Shown: positions 41,517 to 50,753, numbered from the stretch's first letter. The stretch: 64,000 bases of DNA from CAZNGF01 sp964572855 (GCA_964572855.1 CAZNGF010000001.1:1-64000), one strand, 5' to 3'. Notes: generated by a model not told the origin, from the letters alone. Translations and numbers: made by a program.

Positions 41517-42590
41517 TTAGAACGCGAACCGGGCGGCGTCCAAGCCGTCCGAGGTCAGGACCTCGCCCGCGGGCGTGACCAGCACGGCCTCGATGCCGGT
41601 GAGGTCGTTGACCAGCGCGAGCCCGGCCTCCGGACCCAGGACGAACACCCCTGTCGAGAGCGCGTCGGCCTCGGTGGCCGTGGGCGCGATCACGGTGGCG
41701 CTGACCAGCGCGCGCGCCGGGCGGCCCGTTTCGGGGGCGAGCACGTGGTGGTAGCGCACGCCGTCTTGCTCGAAAAAGCGCTGGTAGTCGCCCGAGGTGG
41801 CCACGCCGCGGCCCGCGGCCAGCTCGACCGTGCCCAACACGCGCCCCGGCTCGCGCGGGTGCTGGATCGCCACCCGGAACGGGCGGTAGCGGGTCCAGAA
41901 CAGGACCGACTCGGGCACGCCACCGAACACGCCCACGTTGCCCCCCGCGTTGACCAGCGCGCCCTCGACCCCGAAGCCGCCCAGCGTCTCGAGCGCGCGG
42001 TCCACGGCGTAGCCCTTGGCGATCCCACCCAGGTCGATCTGGGCCGCCTGGCTGTGGCGCGTGACCGCCCGCGCCCCGGGGGCGAGGGTGTAGCCGAGCG
42101 GTTGTGCCAGCAGCCCCCGGATCTCGCCCTCGGACGGCACGGTGCCGGACCCGTCCCAGTCCTGCACGAAGCCCCAGAGGTCGACGAGCGCCCCCAGGCT
42201 GGCGTCGAAGGCGCCGCGGGTGCGCTCGCGGTACCGTTGGGCGCGCTGTAACAGGTCGAACAGCTCCTCGGAGACGGGCACGGGCTCGCCCGGCGGGGCG
42301 CGGTTGAGCCGGCCCAGCTCGCCCTCGCCCGTGCGGCTGAAGCGTCCCTGGACGCGCGCGACTTCGTCGAAGGCGGCGTCCACGGCGCGTTCGAGCTCTT
42401 CGGCGTCGGGGCCGTAGGCCGTGATCTGGACGAAGGTCCCGAGCCAGATCTGCTCGCGGGAGACCTCGCGGTCGCGCAGCCAGGCCGTCAGGATCAGGCC
42501 CAGCGCGAACGTGCCCAGCAGGGCGAGCAGCGCCCCCCGCAGGCCGAACTGCCGCAGCGCGCCGCCCGCCGCCCTGTTCGGGGTGTTCAA
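41517..42590 (-). CDS. apbE: FAD:protein FMN transferase ApbE
   Basis: A 357-residue membrane-anchored enzyme (one helix at about 18-38) that attaches FMN through a phosphoester bond to Thr/Ser of target flavoproteins outside the membrane. Motifs DASLGALVDLWGF, IDLGGIAKGYAVDRAL, ALVNAGGNVGVFGG and the metal-binding DALSTGVFVLGP are intact. The start is TTG at 42590, 1 nt behind a tiny upstream frame. A target such as an Rnf/Nqr subunit is not in the window. Confidence 0.88.
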   Translation of the reverse strand: MNTPNRAAGGALRQFGLRGALLALLGTFALGLILTAWLRDREVSREQIWLGTFVQITAYGPDAEELERAVDAAFDEVARVQGRFSRTGEGELGRLNRAPPGEPVPVSEELFDLLQRAQRYRERTRGAFDASLGALVDLWGFVQDWDGSGTVPSEGEIRGLLAQPLGYTLAPGARAVTRHSQAAQIDLGGIAKGYAVDRALETLGGFGVEGALVNAGGNVGVFGGVPESVLFWTRYRPFRVAIQHPREPGRVLGTVELAAGRGVATSGDYQRFFEQDGVRYHHVLAPETGRPARALVSATVIAPTATEADALSTGVFVLGPEAGLALVNDLTGIEAVLVTPAGEVLTSDGLDAARFAF

Positions 42591-42591
42591 G

Positions 42592-42690
42592 CTAGCCCAT
42601 CCACCCCTGCGGCAGCGTGCGGTAGTCGGTCTCGCCGACGCGCAGGTCGGCCAGCTCGCGGAAGCGTTCGCCGTCGTAGCGCAGCCTCAT
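42592..42690 (-). CDS. Small ORF upstream of apbE (32 residues)
   Basis: ATG to TAG frame encoding 32 residues starting MRLRYDGERFRELADL and ending LPQGWMG. AAGG lies before ATG and the stop is 1 nt from the apbE start, so it could be a translated leader peptide coupled to apbE or a real small protein. No family is recognised. Codon usage looks coding (GC-rich third positions), but the length makes this uncertain. Confidence 0.4.
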   Translation of the reverse strand: MRLRYDGERFRELADLRVGETDYRTLPQGWMG

Positions 42691-42742
42691 ACCTTGTCCC
42701 TTCACGGTCGCGGTTTGCGGCAGCTCGGCCCGCACCCGCTGA

Positions 42743-42768
42743 CGCAAGGGGGGCGCGCCCCCCTTGCG
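42743..42768. repeat. 26-nt perfect palindrome
   Basis: CGCAAGGGGGGCG followed by its exact complement. It lies in the 290-nt stretch between the small ORF and the LCP gene, which has no other feature I can support apart from an AT run at 42780-42790. It may be a strong RNA hairpin or a protein site. Confidence 0.6.
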
Positions 42769-42980
42769 CCGGAGCGCGTAGAGTATTTTTCAGGACGGAT
42801 CGGGCCTCGTCAAGCGCGGCCGGAGGTCGATCCGGCAGTGATCCTTCCGGATGTGCGTCAGGTTCTTCAGGACCTCGCCCCCCCCGGTGAGGGGCGGCTT
42901 GCGCGCGAGCCCTTGACCGCGACGAGGCCGAGCGCTACCCTCGTCGGCGTGGGTACCCAAGCGACGCAGAGAGGGGAAGG

Positions 42981-44171
42981 ATGAGCAACCGCTGGATCTG
43001 GGCTCTGGGCGTGTTGCTGGTGCTGGCCGCCGGGGCGGTGTTCATTTGGTTCCAGCCGCGCCCGAGCGCGGCGGGCAACGGCACGCGCGTGCTCGTGCTC
43101 GGCCTCGACGAGGTCGAGGGGCGCAGCCGCAGCGACATCATCATCGTGGCCCAGGCGAACGAGGACGGGGTCCAGCTCGTCTCGATCCCGCGCGACCTGC
43201 GGGTCAAGTTCCCGGACGGCCAACTGCGCAAGGTGAACGCGGCCTACTCGCTGGGCGGCGTCGCGCTGGCGCGCGAAGTCGTGGCCGGCTTCCTGGGCGT
43301 CGAGCTCCCCTACTACGCCGTGGTGGACTACGACGGCTTCGAGACCGTGGTCGATCTGTTGGGCGGGGTCGAGCTCGAGGTCGAAAAGCGCATGGTCTAC
43401 GAGGACCAGGCCCAGGGGCTCGAGATCGACCTGGAGCCGGGGCTGCAGACGCTCGACGGCGCGCAGGCGCTCCAGTACGTGCGCTACCGCGATGAGACGG
43501 GCGACCTGGACCGCATCAACCGGCAGCAGAAGCTGCTGCGCGCGCTGCTGGCCAAGGAGTCGGTCCAGCTCGAGGCGCTGGGCACGGTGCGCTCGCTGTT
43601 GGAGATGGCCTTCCAGCACGTCGAGTCGACCAACCTGCTGCTCACCGACCTGCTGGGGATGGCCGGCCGCTTCCAGGGATTGGGTGCTGATCAGGTGTCG
43701 ATGCACCAGCTGGGCGGCGAGCCGATCCAGGTCGCGGGCGTGAGCTACCTCGAGCCCAACGCCGTGCGGGCGGCCGCCACCGTGGAGCGCTACCTGCGCG
43801 GCCGGGAGGTCCTGTTGCGCAGCGACGTCACCGCGGTCGTGCTCAACGGCAACGGGGCCAGCGGGCTGGCCAGCCAGCTCCAGGCACGCCTGGAGGGGCG
43901 GGACTTCCGCGTGATCGAGGTCGGCAACGCCGAAAACTTCGAGTACCTGAACACGCTGGTGATCGCCAACGACGGGGGGGATACGGCGCGCGCCACCCTG
44001 GTGCACCAGGCGCTCGGCGGCGTGGGACGGATCGTACCCGCCGAGGAGGTCGCCGACCACCTGGAGGCGATCCGGGCCTGCGGGGGGCCGTGTCGGATCG
44101 ATGACCCCGCCAACCTGGACCGGGCCGACGTGATCCTGATCGCCGGGCTCGACTATCCGACGGAAGAGTGA
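42981..44171 (+). CDS. LytR-CpsA-Psr family cell-envelope ligase
   Basis: A 396-residue protein with an N-terminal membrane anchor (IWALGVLLVLAAGAVFIWF) and an extracytoplasmic LCP domain (about 40-260) that transfers lipid-linked glycopolymers onto the cell wall. Conserved Arg/Asp residues are visible in RSRSDIIIVAQ, SIPRDLRVKFPDG and YVRYRDETGDLDRINRQQ. A LytR_C domain follows (about 275-385). Ribosome site GAGAGGGGAAGG precedes ATG. Confidence 0.9.
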   Translation: MSNRWIWALGVLLVLAAGAVFIWFQPRPSAAGNGTRVLVLGLDEVEGRSRSDIIIVAQANEDGVQLVSIPRDLRVKFPDGQLRKVNAAYSLGGVALAREVVAGFLGVELPYYAVVDYDGFETVVDLLGGVELEVEKRMVYEDQAQGLEIDLEPGLQTLDGAQALQYVRYRDETGDLDRINRQQKLLRALLAKESVQLEALGTVRSLLEMAFQHVESTNLLLTDLLGMAGRFQGLGADQVSMHQLGGEPIQVAGVSYLEPNAVRAAATVERYLRGREVLLRSDVTAVVLNGNGASGLASQLQARLEGRDFRVIEVGNAENFEYLNTLVIANDGGDTARATLVHQALGGVGRIVPAEEVADHLEAIRACGGPCRIDDPANLDRADVILIAGLDYPTEE

Positions 44172-44173
44172 TC

Positions 44174-44539
44174 ATGGCAGGACAGAGCGCCCCAAACGGC
44201 GACCTTGACCCGCGCGACCGCGAGTTGCTCGAGCGCATCGTGGGCGCGATCGAGCGGGTCAAGGGCAGCGACACCGCGGTGTGGGACGTGCGCGGTTTCG
44301 TCGTGCCCACGAGCTTCATGGTGCTGACCACCGCGGAGGGCGTCAGGCAAATCCGGGCCATGGCCGACGCCATCCGGGACGCCGTCGAGGGCAAGCCGCT
44401 GTATCAGGAGGGAATCGACGGTCGGCAGTGGGCCGTGATGGACTACGGCCCCGTGATCGTCCACGTGCTCACCCCGGAGGCGCGCGCCTTCTACGACCTG
44501 GACGAGCTTTGGGGCGACAAACCGGTGGCGCTGGGCTGA
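44174..44539 (+). CDS. rsfS: Ribosomal silencing factor RsfS
   Basis: A 121-residue Iojap/DUF143 protein that binds ribosomal protein L14 on the 50S subunit and blocks subunit joining. The segments ELLERIVGAIERVKGSDTAVWDV, FMVLTTAEGVRQIRAMADAI, GRQWAVMDYGPVIVHVLTPEARAFYDLDELW are typical. ATG 44174 is used; GTG 44168 overlapping the LCP stop is an alternative. Confidence 0.92.
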   Translation: MAGQSAPNGDLDPRDRELLERIVGAIERVKGSDTAVWDVRGFVVPTSFMVLTTAEGVRQIRAMADAIRDAVEGKPLYQEGIDGRQWAVMDYGPVIVHVLTPEARAFYDLDELWGDKPVALG

Positions 44540-44591
44540 GCCGCCGGTGGGCGTGAGCTGATGGCCGTTTTTCCCTTTCCAAACGGCGTCC

Positions 44592-44620
44592 TTGACAAGG
44601 GAAACCGGGGTTGGTATACT
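44592..44620 (+). promoter_or_regulatory. 23S-5S rRNA promoter
   Basis: TTGACA (44592-44597), a 17-nt spacer, TATACT (44615-44620): near-consensus, as expected for an rRNA promoter. It lies between rsfS and the 23S gene, so the unit starts here without a 16S gene. The leader to the 23S 5' end is about 55 nt. Confidence 0.88.
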
Positions 44621-44661
44621 TCTGTCCGCCTCGGATCAGAGGCATCCGGATTTGGTCTTTG

Positions 44662-44680
44662 AAAAGTGAATAGAGTGTGC
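44662..44680 (+). other. 23S processing stem, 5' arm
   Basis: AAAAGTGAATAGAGTGTGC is exactly complementary to 48341-48359, on the far side of the 23S gene. This 19-bp stem should bring both ends together for RNase III-type processing. Confidence 0.85.
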
Positions 44681-45852
44681 CGCAAGCGCAGTAAGGGCAC
44701 GTGGTGGATGCCTTGGCAGATGGAGGCGATGAAGGGCGTGGTAGGCTGCGATAAGCCGCGGGGAGCCGCCGAACAGGCTTTGATCCGTGGATGCCCGAAT
44801 GGGAGCACCCGCACCGCTGAAGGCGGTGGATCCAGGGCCGAAAATCTCAAGTAAGCTCTGGAGGCCAACCCGGGGAAGTGAAGCATCTCAGTACCCGGAG
44901 GAAGAGAAATCAACCGAGATTCCCCTAGTAGCGGCGAGCGAACGGGGAAGAGCCCAAACCCGATGTGCGCCAAGAGTGCAGTCGTTGCTCATCGGGGGTT
45001 GTAGGACGGCCCGTAAGGTCCCTGCATGGACCTTGAGGAGTTACAAACGCATCCTTTAGTTGAACGGCCTGCAAAGTCACTGGAAAGGGCGACCGGAGAA
45101 GGTGAAAGTCCTGTAAGCGAAAAGGGATGCGCTCCTCGTGGCTGGACCTGAGTAGCGTCGGACACGAGAAATCCGGCGTGAAGCTGGGAGGACCACCTCC
45201 CAAGGCTAAATACTCCCATCTGACCGATAGTGAACTAGTACCGCGAGGGAAAGGTGACAAGAACCCCTGACGGGGAGTGAAATAGAACCTGAAACCACGT
45301 GCTTACAGACAGTGGAAGGGCCAAGGTCTTTTCGCTTCGGCGAATCGACCAGCCTGACCGCATGCCTTTTGCATTATGATCCTGCGAGTTATCGTATGTG
45401 GCAAGGTTAAGCCTCACTGGGGCGGAGCCATAGTGAAAGCGAGCCTGAATAGGGCGTGGAGTCACGTGCGATAGACCCGAAGCCGAGCGAACTAGCCATG
45501 GCCAGGTTGAAGCACATGTGATAGTGTGTGGAGGACCGCACCGGTGGACGCTGAAAAGTCCTCGGATGAGCTGTGGTTAGCAGTGAAAAGCTAGACGAGT
45601 CTCGGTGATAGCTGGTTCTCCCCGAAATATATTTGGGTATAGCCTCAGGCATCGAAGCAAGCGGGGGTAGAGCACTGGTTGAATGCGGGGCAACCCAATT
45701 TCAGTCAAACTTCGAATACCGTTTGTGAATTCCTGGGAGTCAGTCTATGGGGGATAATCTTCATGGACAAGAGGGAAACAGCCCGTAACCGCCAGCTAAG
45801 GTCCCCAAGTTTAGGCTAAGTGAAGAAGGATGTGCGATTGCTAAAACAGCTG

Positions 45853-45898
<46 letters not shown>

Positions 45899-46700
45899 CC
45901 ACCAGTCTAGTGGTTGTGCGCCGAAGATGAAACGGGACTCAAGCCTAACGCCGAAGCTGCGGGCTCGGACCGCCTGCGGGCGGACCGAGCGGTAGGGGAG
46001 CATTCTGCAGTAGGATGAAGTCGGCCCGTGAGGGTCGATGGACGAGGCAGAAGTGAGAATGCAGGAATGAGTAGCGCGAGCTGAATGAGAAATTCGGCCA
46101 CCGATTGCCCAAGGTTTCCTGGGGAAGGCTTATCCTCCCAGGGTTAGTCGGTCCTAAGCTGAATCCTTATCGGAGTAAGCGATGGACAACGGGTTAATAT
46201 TCCCGTACCTCCGGTTGTGCGTTATCAGCAAAGGGGTGACGCTGTGGGCTGTACCGAGCGGGGTAACGGTTATCCCCGTGCAAGCGCCAAGGCGTCGGAC
46301 GCCAGGAAAATCCAGCGTCCGGTTAAGTCGAGGCGTGATGCGGAGGACCTAAGGGTCCGAAGGAAGGTAAGTCTGGAGCCAAGAAAAACCTCTAGCGAGT
46401 GCATCCGGAGACCGTACCGCAAACCGACACAGGTAGGCAGGTAGAGGATACCAAGGTGGACGAGATAACCCCTGTTAAGGAACTCGGCAAGTTGGCCCCG
46501 TAACTTTGGAAGAAGGGGTGCCTCTTGCGAAAGAGGCCGCAGTGAATAGGCTCTGGCGACTGTTTATCAAAAACACAGGATCCTGCTAACTCGAAAGAGG
46601 ACGTATAGGATCTGAAGCCTGGCCACTACCGGAAGGTCAAGGGGAGGTGTGCAAGCACCAAACTGAAGCCCCGGAGAAGGCCGGCCGTAACTATAACGGT

Positions 46701-47377
46701 GGTTTTTGCTGCCGAAAACGGCCGTTGCAAAATCTAGCCATATGCTGGGACGGCTCACGTATCCCGATGCTACCGAGGAGGTTACAATGCATGGGCGGAG
46801 CTAATCAGCAGGAAAGGCTATCCGAGCACGAAACCAAATGGTTCCTTGCGGGTTTCATCGAAGGCGAGGGAAGCCTGTGTGTCTCGATCAAGGCGCATCC
46901 CACCGCCAAGTTTGGGTACTATGTGGACCCGGAGTTCTTCATCTACCAACACAAGAGCGGGGTATCCGTTCTTAAGTTGGCCCAAGAGATCTTCGGGACC
47001 GGAAGCATTCATCCCAAGCAGGGCAACGAGGATGTGCTGGTCTACGCGATCACGAGTCGGCGTAGCTTGAGAGAGCGGGTCATCCCTTTCTTTGAAACCT
47101 ACATGGTCTTGTCTGCAAAGCGCGATGTCTTTGAGAGATTCAGGGAGATCGTGATTGCCATGGAAGATCGCAAGGAGCATTTGACCCCTGATGGCTTGGC
47201 GCGCATCGTCGAGCAGGCGTATGCGATGAACCCGGCGAGTAAGGGGAAGCAACGCAAGCGTTCGTTGCAAGAAGTGACGGATAGAATCCTCAGAGGCCAT
47301 ACGCTAGACCTCTCCCTCGAAGCGGGAGAGTGAAGAGATGGTCCGATCTTTGCAGCGATGCAAAGCTAACACAAATG
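46701..47377 (+). mobile_element. Group I intron in 23S rRNA (E. coli position 1923)
   Basis: A 677-nt insertion between ...ATAACGGT and CCTAAGG. P1 is readable: exon AACGGU pairs with intron GCCGUU (46721-46726), giving the diagnostic U-G wobble at the 5' splice site, and after one mismatch GUUUU (46702-46706) extends with AAAAC. The intron ends in G (47377), the expected terminal guanosine. Near the 3' end CTTTGCA-GCGA-TGCAAAG (47348-47365) forms a GNRA-capped P9-like hairpin. The site is the same as that of the intron encoding I-CeuI in Chlamydomonas chloroplast LSU rRNA. Confidence 0.9.
46791..47333 (+). CDS. LAGLIDADG homing endonuclease (intron-encoded)
   Basis: A 180-residue protein within the intron. 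One LAGLIDADG motif is seen as WFLAGFIEGEGSLCVSIK, so it should act as a homodimer like I-CreI and I-CeuI. Other family traits are FFIYQHKSGVSVLKLAQEIFGTG and a basic KGKQRKRSLQ stretch. ATG 46791 is selected because GAGGAGG lies 9 nt upstream; an ATG 3 nt earlier is out of frame. The frame is intact, so the element may still be mobile or its enzyme under selection. Confidence 0.9.
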   Translation: MGGANQQERLSEHETKWFLAGFIEGEGSLCVSIKAHPTAKFGYYVDPEFFIYQHKSGVSVLKLAQEIFGTGSIHPKQGNEDVLVYAITSRRSLRERVIPFFETYMVLSAKRDVFERFREIVIAMEDRKEHLTPDGLARIVEQAYAMNPASKGKQRKRSLQEVTDRILRGHTLDLSLEAGE

Positions 47378-47415
<38 letters not shown>

Positions 47416-47726
47416 GCGCATGAATGGTATAACGACTGGAGCACTGTCTCAACAGGGGGCTCGGTGAAATTGAACTGCCGGTGCAAATGCCGGCAACCCG
47501 CGGTAGGACGAAAAGACCCCGTGGAGCTTTACTGGAGTTTGGCATTGGGGCTTGATGCATTTTGTGTAGGATAGGTGGGAGCCTTTGAAGCCGGGGCGCT
47601 AGTCTCGGTGGAGGCGTCCTTGAAATACCACCCTTTATGTATTGGGTCTCTAACCTAGCGTCGTGAAGAGCGGCGCGGGGACCGTGTTAAGCGGACAGTT
47701 TGACTGGGGCGGTCGCCTCCTAAAAA

Positions 47727-47759
<33 letters not shown>

Positions 47760-47883
47760 GTTAGCGATCAGCCATTGAGTGTAAGGGCATAAGGGAGCTT
47801 GACTGCGAGACCCACAAGTCGAGCAGGTGCGAAAGCAGGCCCTAGTGACCCTACGGCTTCTGTGTGGAAGGGCCGTGGATCAT

Positions 47884-47914
<31 letters not shown>

Positions 47915-47973
47915 AGTACCGCCCGAGAGTCCACATCGACGGCGGTGTTCGGCACCTCGATGTCGGCTCATCT

Positions 47974-48004
<31 letters not shown>

Positions 48005-48340
48005 CGTCTGTTCGCCGGTTAAAGAGGTACGTGAGCTGGGTTCAGACCGTCGCAAGACAGGTCGGTCCATATCCGCCGTGGGCGCAAGAAGCTTGAGAGG
48101 TTTTCTCCTCAGTACGAGAGGACCGGGAGGACCGGACCGCTGGTGTACCAGTTGTCCCGCCAGGGGCACCGCTGGGTAGCTATGTCCGGACAAGATAAGC
48201 GCTGAAGGCATCTAAGCGCGAAGCTTCCCTCGAGACAAGGCTTCTTAGACCCCTCCGAGACCAGGAGGTTGATAGGCCACAGGTGTACGCACGGTAACGT
48301 GTTCAGCCGAGTGGTACTAATGGTCTATTGCTTGCACTAT

Positions 48341-48359
48341 GCACACTCTATTCACTTTT
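48341..48359 (+). other. 23S processing stem, 3' arm
   Basis: Exact complement of 44662-44680, starting just behind the 23S 3' end. Confidence 0.85.
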
Positions 48360-48414
48360 GAGGGACCAAGTCCCCCGACTTGAAATTCGGCCCGCCAGGG
48401 GCGGGTCCACGGAC

Positions 48415-48532
48415 TTCAGGTGGCCATAGAGCAGGGGAAACACCCGTTCCCATCCCGAACACGGCAGTTAAGCCCTGCTTCGCCGATGGTACTAAGCTCG
48501 TAAGGGCTTGGAAGAGTAGGTTGCCGCCTGGA
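48415..48532 (+). rRNA. rrf: 5S ribosomal RNA
   Basis: About 118 nt. The conserved CCCATCCCGAACACGGCAG(TT)AAG core and CGCCGATGGTACT segment are present, and the ends pair (TTCAGGTGGC with GCCGCCTGGA). Follows 23S in the same transcript with no tRNA between. Confidence 0.93.
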
Positions 48533-48540
48533 ACCTCTTC

Positions 48541-48577
48541 AAAGGGGAAGAGCGTACGCTCTTCCCCTTTGGTTTTT
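48541..48577 (+). terminator. rRNA operon terminator
   Basis: A perfect palindrome with 15-nt arms (AAAGGGGAAGAGCGT / ACGCTCTTCCCCTTT) is followed by GGTTTTT, a classic intrinsic terminator right behind 5S. Confidence 0.92.
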
Positions 48578-48630
48578 CTCGCCTTGACGCGCTCCCCCGC
48601 GCCCCCGATAGTGGAACCGAGGAGGGCTCT

Positions 48631-49458
48631 ATGCTGATCGACTGTCACGTGCATTTGAACCACTACGAGGACGAACACCGCCCGCCCAGCGAGGCGGCCG
48701 CCCAGCTGTTCGCCGAGATGGCCCAGGCCGGCGTAGACCACGCCGTCGTGCTCACCTCCTACGAGGTCACGCCCAACCGACCGCACGTCGACGAGGTGAT
48801 CGAACTGGTGGGAGACGACCCGCGCATCACCATCGTCGAGGGGCTGCGCTGGAACGGCCCCGGCCAGCCGACCGACCTGTTCCGCATGGAGGAGCGCATC
48901 CGCGACGGGCTCGTGAAGGGCATCAAGCTCTACCCCGGTTACGATCGTTACGCCATCAACGACGCTTCGCTGGTCTCGGTGCTTAGAATCGCGTCTAAGT
49001 ACGGGGTGCCCGTGATGATCCACACCGGCGACACCTACAGCCAGCGCGCCAAGGTGCGCCAGGCCCACCCGCTGCTGGTCGACGACGTCGCGGTCGACTT
49101 TCCCCAGGTGGACTTCGTGATCTGTCACCTGGGCAACCCTTGGTTCCAGGACACCGCCGAGGTCTTGTACAAGAACGACAACGTCTACGCCGACATCTCG
49201 GGGCTCACGCTGGGGGACTTCGACTACGAGTTCGAGCGCTACATGATGATGCGCGTCAGCGAGCTGATCACCTACATGGGCGACCCCGGTGAACAGCTCC
49301 TGTTCGGCACGGACTGGCCCATCGCCGGCATGAAGGCGTATCGGAAATTCTTCGACGGGTTCGAGCTCACCGGCGACCAGAAGGAGAACATCGCCTGGCG
49401 CACGGCCGCGCGGCTGTTCGACATCGACGTCGAAGCGCTGTACCCGGAGGCGAGCTGA
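48631..49458 (+). CDS. Amidohydrolase family 2 protein
   Basis: A 275-residue TIM-barrel hydrolase. The metal-binding HxH is near the start (LIDCHVHLNHY). The second-shell residues MIHTGDTYS (His), ICHLGNPW (His) and LFGTDWP (Asp) occur in the expected order for amidohydrolase-2 decarboxylases/hydrolases. Substrate unknown. ATG 48631 follows GAGGAGGG. The next small gene begins 1 nt after its stop. Confidence 0.85.
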   Translation: MLIDCHVHLNHYEDEHRPPSEAAAQLFAEMAQAGVDHAVVLTSYEVTPNRPHVDEVIELVGDDPRITIVEGLRWNGPGQPTDLFRMEERIRDGLVKGIKLYPGYDRYAINDASLVSVLRIASKYGVPVMIHTGDTYSQRAKVRQAHPLLVDDVAVDFPQVDFVICHLGNPWFQDTAEVLYKNDNVYADISGLTLGDFDYEFERYMMMRVSELITYMGDPGEQLLFGTDWPIAGMKAYRKFFDGFELTGDQKENIAWRTAARLFDIDVEALYPEAS

Positions 49459-49459
49459 G

Positions 49460-49660
49460 ATGGACGGCACGCGCCGCGCGCACATCAAGCCCGGCGCCCG
49501 CGTCCTGATCGTCCTGAAACGCGACCAACCCAGCGGTGAACGCACCGAGGGCATCGTGAAGGAGGTTTTGACCAAGTCGCCCGTCCACCCGCACGGGATC
49601 AAGGTGCGGCTGCAGTCGGGCGAGGTGGGCCGCGTCAAGGAGATCCTGGAACCTGCCTGA
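49460..49660 (+). CDS. ywbE: YwbE family protein (DUF2196)
   Basis: A 66-residue basic protein of the YwbE family (IKPGARVLIVLKRDQPSGERTEGIVKEVLTKSPVHPHGIKV in pieces), a KOW-like beta barrel of unknown role. It starts 1 nt behind the amidohydrolase stop and is presumably translated by coupling. Confidence 0.88.
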   Translation: MDGTRRAHIKPGARVLIVLKRDQPSGERTEGIVKEVLTKSPVHPHGIKVRLQSGEVGRVKEILEPA

Positions 49661-49684
49661 TCCCACTATCCCGAGGAGGCCACG

Positions 49685-49987
49685 TTGTACATCGCCATGA
49701 ACCGCTTCAAAATCGCTCCCGGCCGCGAGCAGGACTTCGCGGCCATCTGGCACGAGCGCGAGTCGCACCTGGACGGGGTGCCGGGGTTCCAATCGTTCCA
49801 CCTGTTGCGGGGCCCATCCCAGCAGGACCATACGCTGTTCGCCTCGCACACGGTGTGGGCATCCAAGGCGCACTTCGACGCCTGGACCGACTCCGAGGCA
49901 TTCAAGCGCGCCCACGCCGGCGCGGGCGGCGCCAAGGACATCTACCTCGGCCCGCCGCAGTTCGAGGGGTTCGAAGTCGTGCTCTAA
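49685..49987 (+). CDS. Antibiotic biosynthesis monooxygenase-like (ABM) protein
   Basis: A 100-residue dimeric alpha-beta barrel with the pattern of ABM/IsdG-type small monooxygenases (IAMNRFKIAPGREQDFAAIWHERE, GVPGFQSFHLLRGP, HFDAWTDSEAFKRAHAG). Close relatives include heme-degrading HmoA/IsdG, but their full catalytic triad is not evident to me. A TTG start is used because GAGGAGG is 6 nt before it; ATG 49697 is the alternative. Confidence 0.8.
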   Translation: MYIAMNRFKIAPGREQDFAAIWHERESHLDGVPGFQSFHLLRGPSQQDHTLFASHTVWASKAHFDAWTDSEAFKRAHAGAGGAKDIYLGPPQFEGFEVVL

Positions 49988-50379
49988 CCCGGCCGCTGCG
50001 CTTTCAGGTCGGAAACCTGGGCAATCCGCTCGAAGTGCGCGTCCAGGTGATAGAGCACCGCTTCGGCCTCAAGTGCCGACGCAGCAACGATCAGGTCGGT
50101 TGCCGGCACGGTGACGCCGGTGCGTCTGAGATCGTAGCCCAAGCGTGCGGCGCGCTCGAACACGTCACGGGTCAATTCCAGCCAGTGAAACGCGTGAAAA
50201 TCCGAGTCGAGCTGCCGGTACGCGCGTTCCGTGCCGGCAAAGGCCAACAGCTCGGTTTGCACGATCCCGTTGATCGCCACCTGATCCGCGGCGATGGCAG
50301 CGCCAATTGCCGCCTGCACCGCCGCCGCGCCGTCCGGCCGATAGTACTCGATCAGCGCCGAGCTGTCCGCCAGGATCAT
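49984..50379 (-). CDS. vapC: VapC-type PIN-domain toxin (second module)
   Basis: A 131-residue PIN domain beginning MILADSSALIEYYRPDG, with the catalytic acids at D5, E43 (IVQTELLAF), D94-95 (ATDLIVAA) and the later LDAHFERIA Asp. Unrelated in detail to the 2585-3013 toxin. Overlaps its antitoxin by 4 nt and the preceding convergent gene by 4 nt. Confidence 0.9.
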   Translation of the reverse strand: MILADSSALIEYYRPDGAAAVQAAIGAAIAADQVAINGIVQTELLAFAGTERAYRQLDSDFHAFHWLELTRDVFERAARLGYDLRRTGVTVPATDLIVAASALEAEAVLYHLDAHFERIAQVSDLKAQRPG

Positions 50380-50582
50380 TCTTCGGCTCTCAGCGCTTCC
50401 AGCGTTGCCCGATCCAAATCCAGCTCAATCCGCCCGCGATGGGCGAGTGCCTCGTTCAGCCGCCGGCGCCGCAAGAAATCCTCCAAGGCCAAGCGAATGG
50501 CCTCCGCCTTGCTGGAGACACCCAGCGTTTCCTTCACTTCCTGCACCAACCGCTCGTCCACCGTGATCGTCATGCGACTCAT
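50376..50582 (-). CDS. vapB: VapB-type antitoxin (second module)
   Basis: A 68-residue VapB-family protein (RMTITVDERLVQEVKETLG, KAEAIRLALEDFLRRRR): an N-terminal DNA-binding ribbon-helix-helix and a charged toxin-binding tail. AGAGGTGG lies before the start. Upstream, ACACCA is repeated with 13-nt periodicity in an AT-rich patch (50598-50621), a likely operator. Complete pair, so probably functional. Confidence 0.88.
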   Translation of the reverse strand: MSRMTITVDERLVQEVKETLGVSSKAEAIRLALEDFLRRRRLNEALAHRGRIELDLDRATLEALRAEE

Positions 50583-50741
50583 GGCGCACCACCTCTTTAC
50601 ACCAATATACTACACCACCATACAGCACTATTCGAACGCCAAAGCCCTTTTGGTACCTTCTTCTAAACCCAGTGGCCACTCGACGGAATCACAGCGGTGT
50701 GAGAGAGCTGGCAAGGCTGCTGCGAGAAATCCGGGCGCACG

Positions 50742-50747
50742 TATAAT
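50742..50747 (+). promoter_or_regulatory. -10 box of the methyltransferase gene (leaderless type)
   Basis: Perfect TATAAT ending 6 nt before the GTG at 50754. No clear -35 at 17 nt. Confidence 0.55.
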
Positions 50748-50753
50748 GCCCCT

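Noticed and set aside
42743..42768. Intrinsic terminator for the apbE cluster
   Set aside because: It lies upstream of that minus-strand cluster, and the AT run near 42785 is too far from the stem for a plus-strand terminator with no gene before it.
46647..46790. N-terminal extension of the homing endonuclease frame into the 23S exon
   Set aside because: It would require translating exon sequence before splicing; the ATG at 46791 with GAGGAGG upstream is the sensible start.
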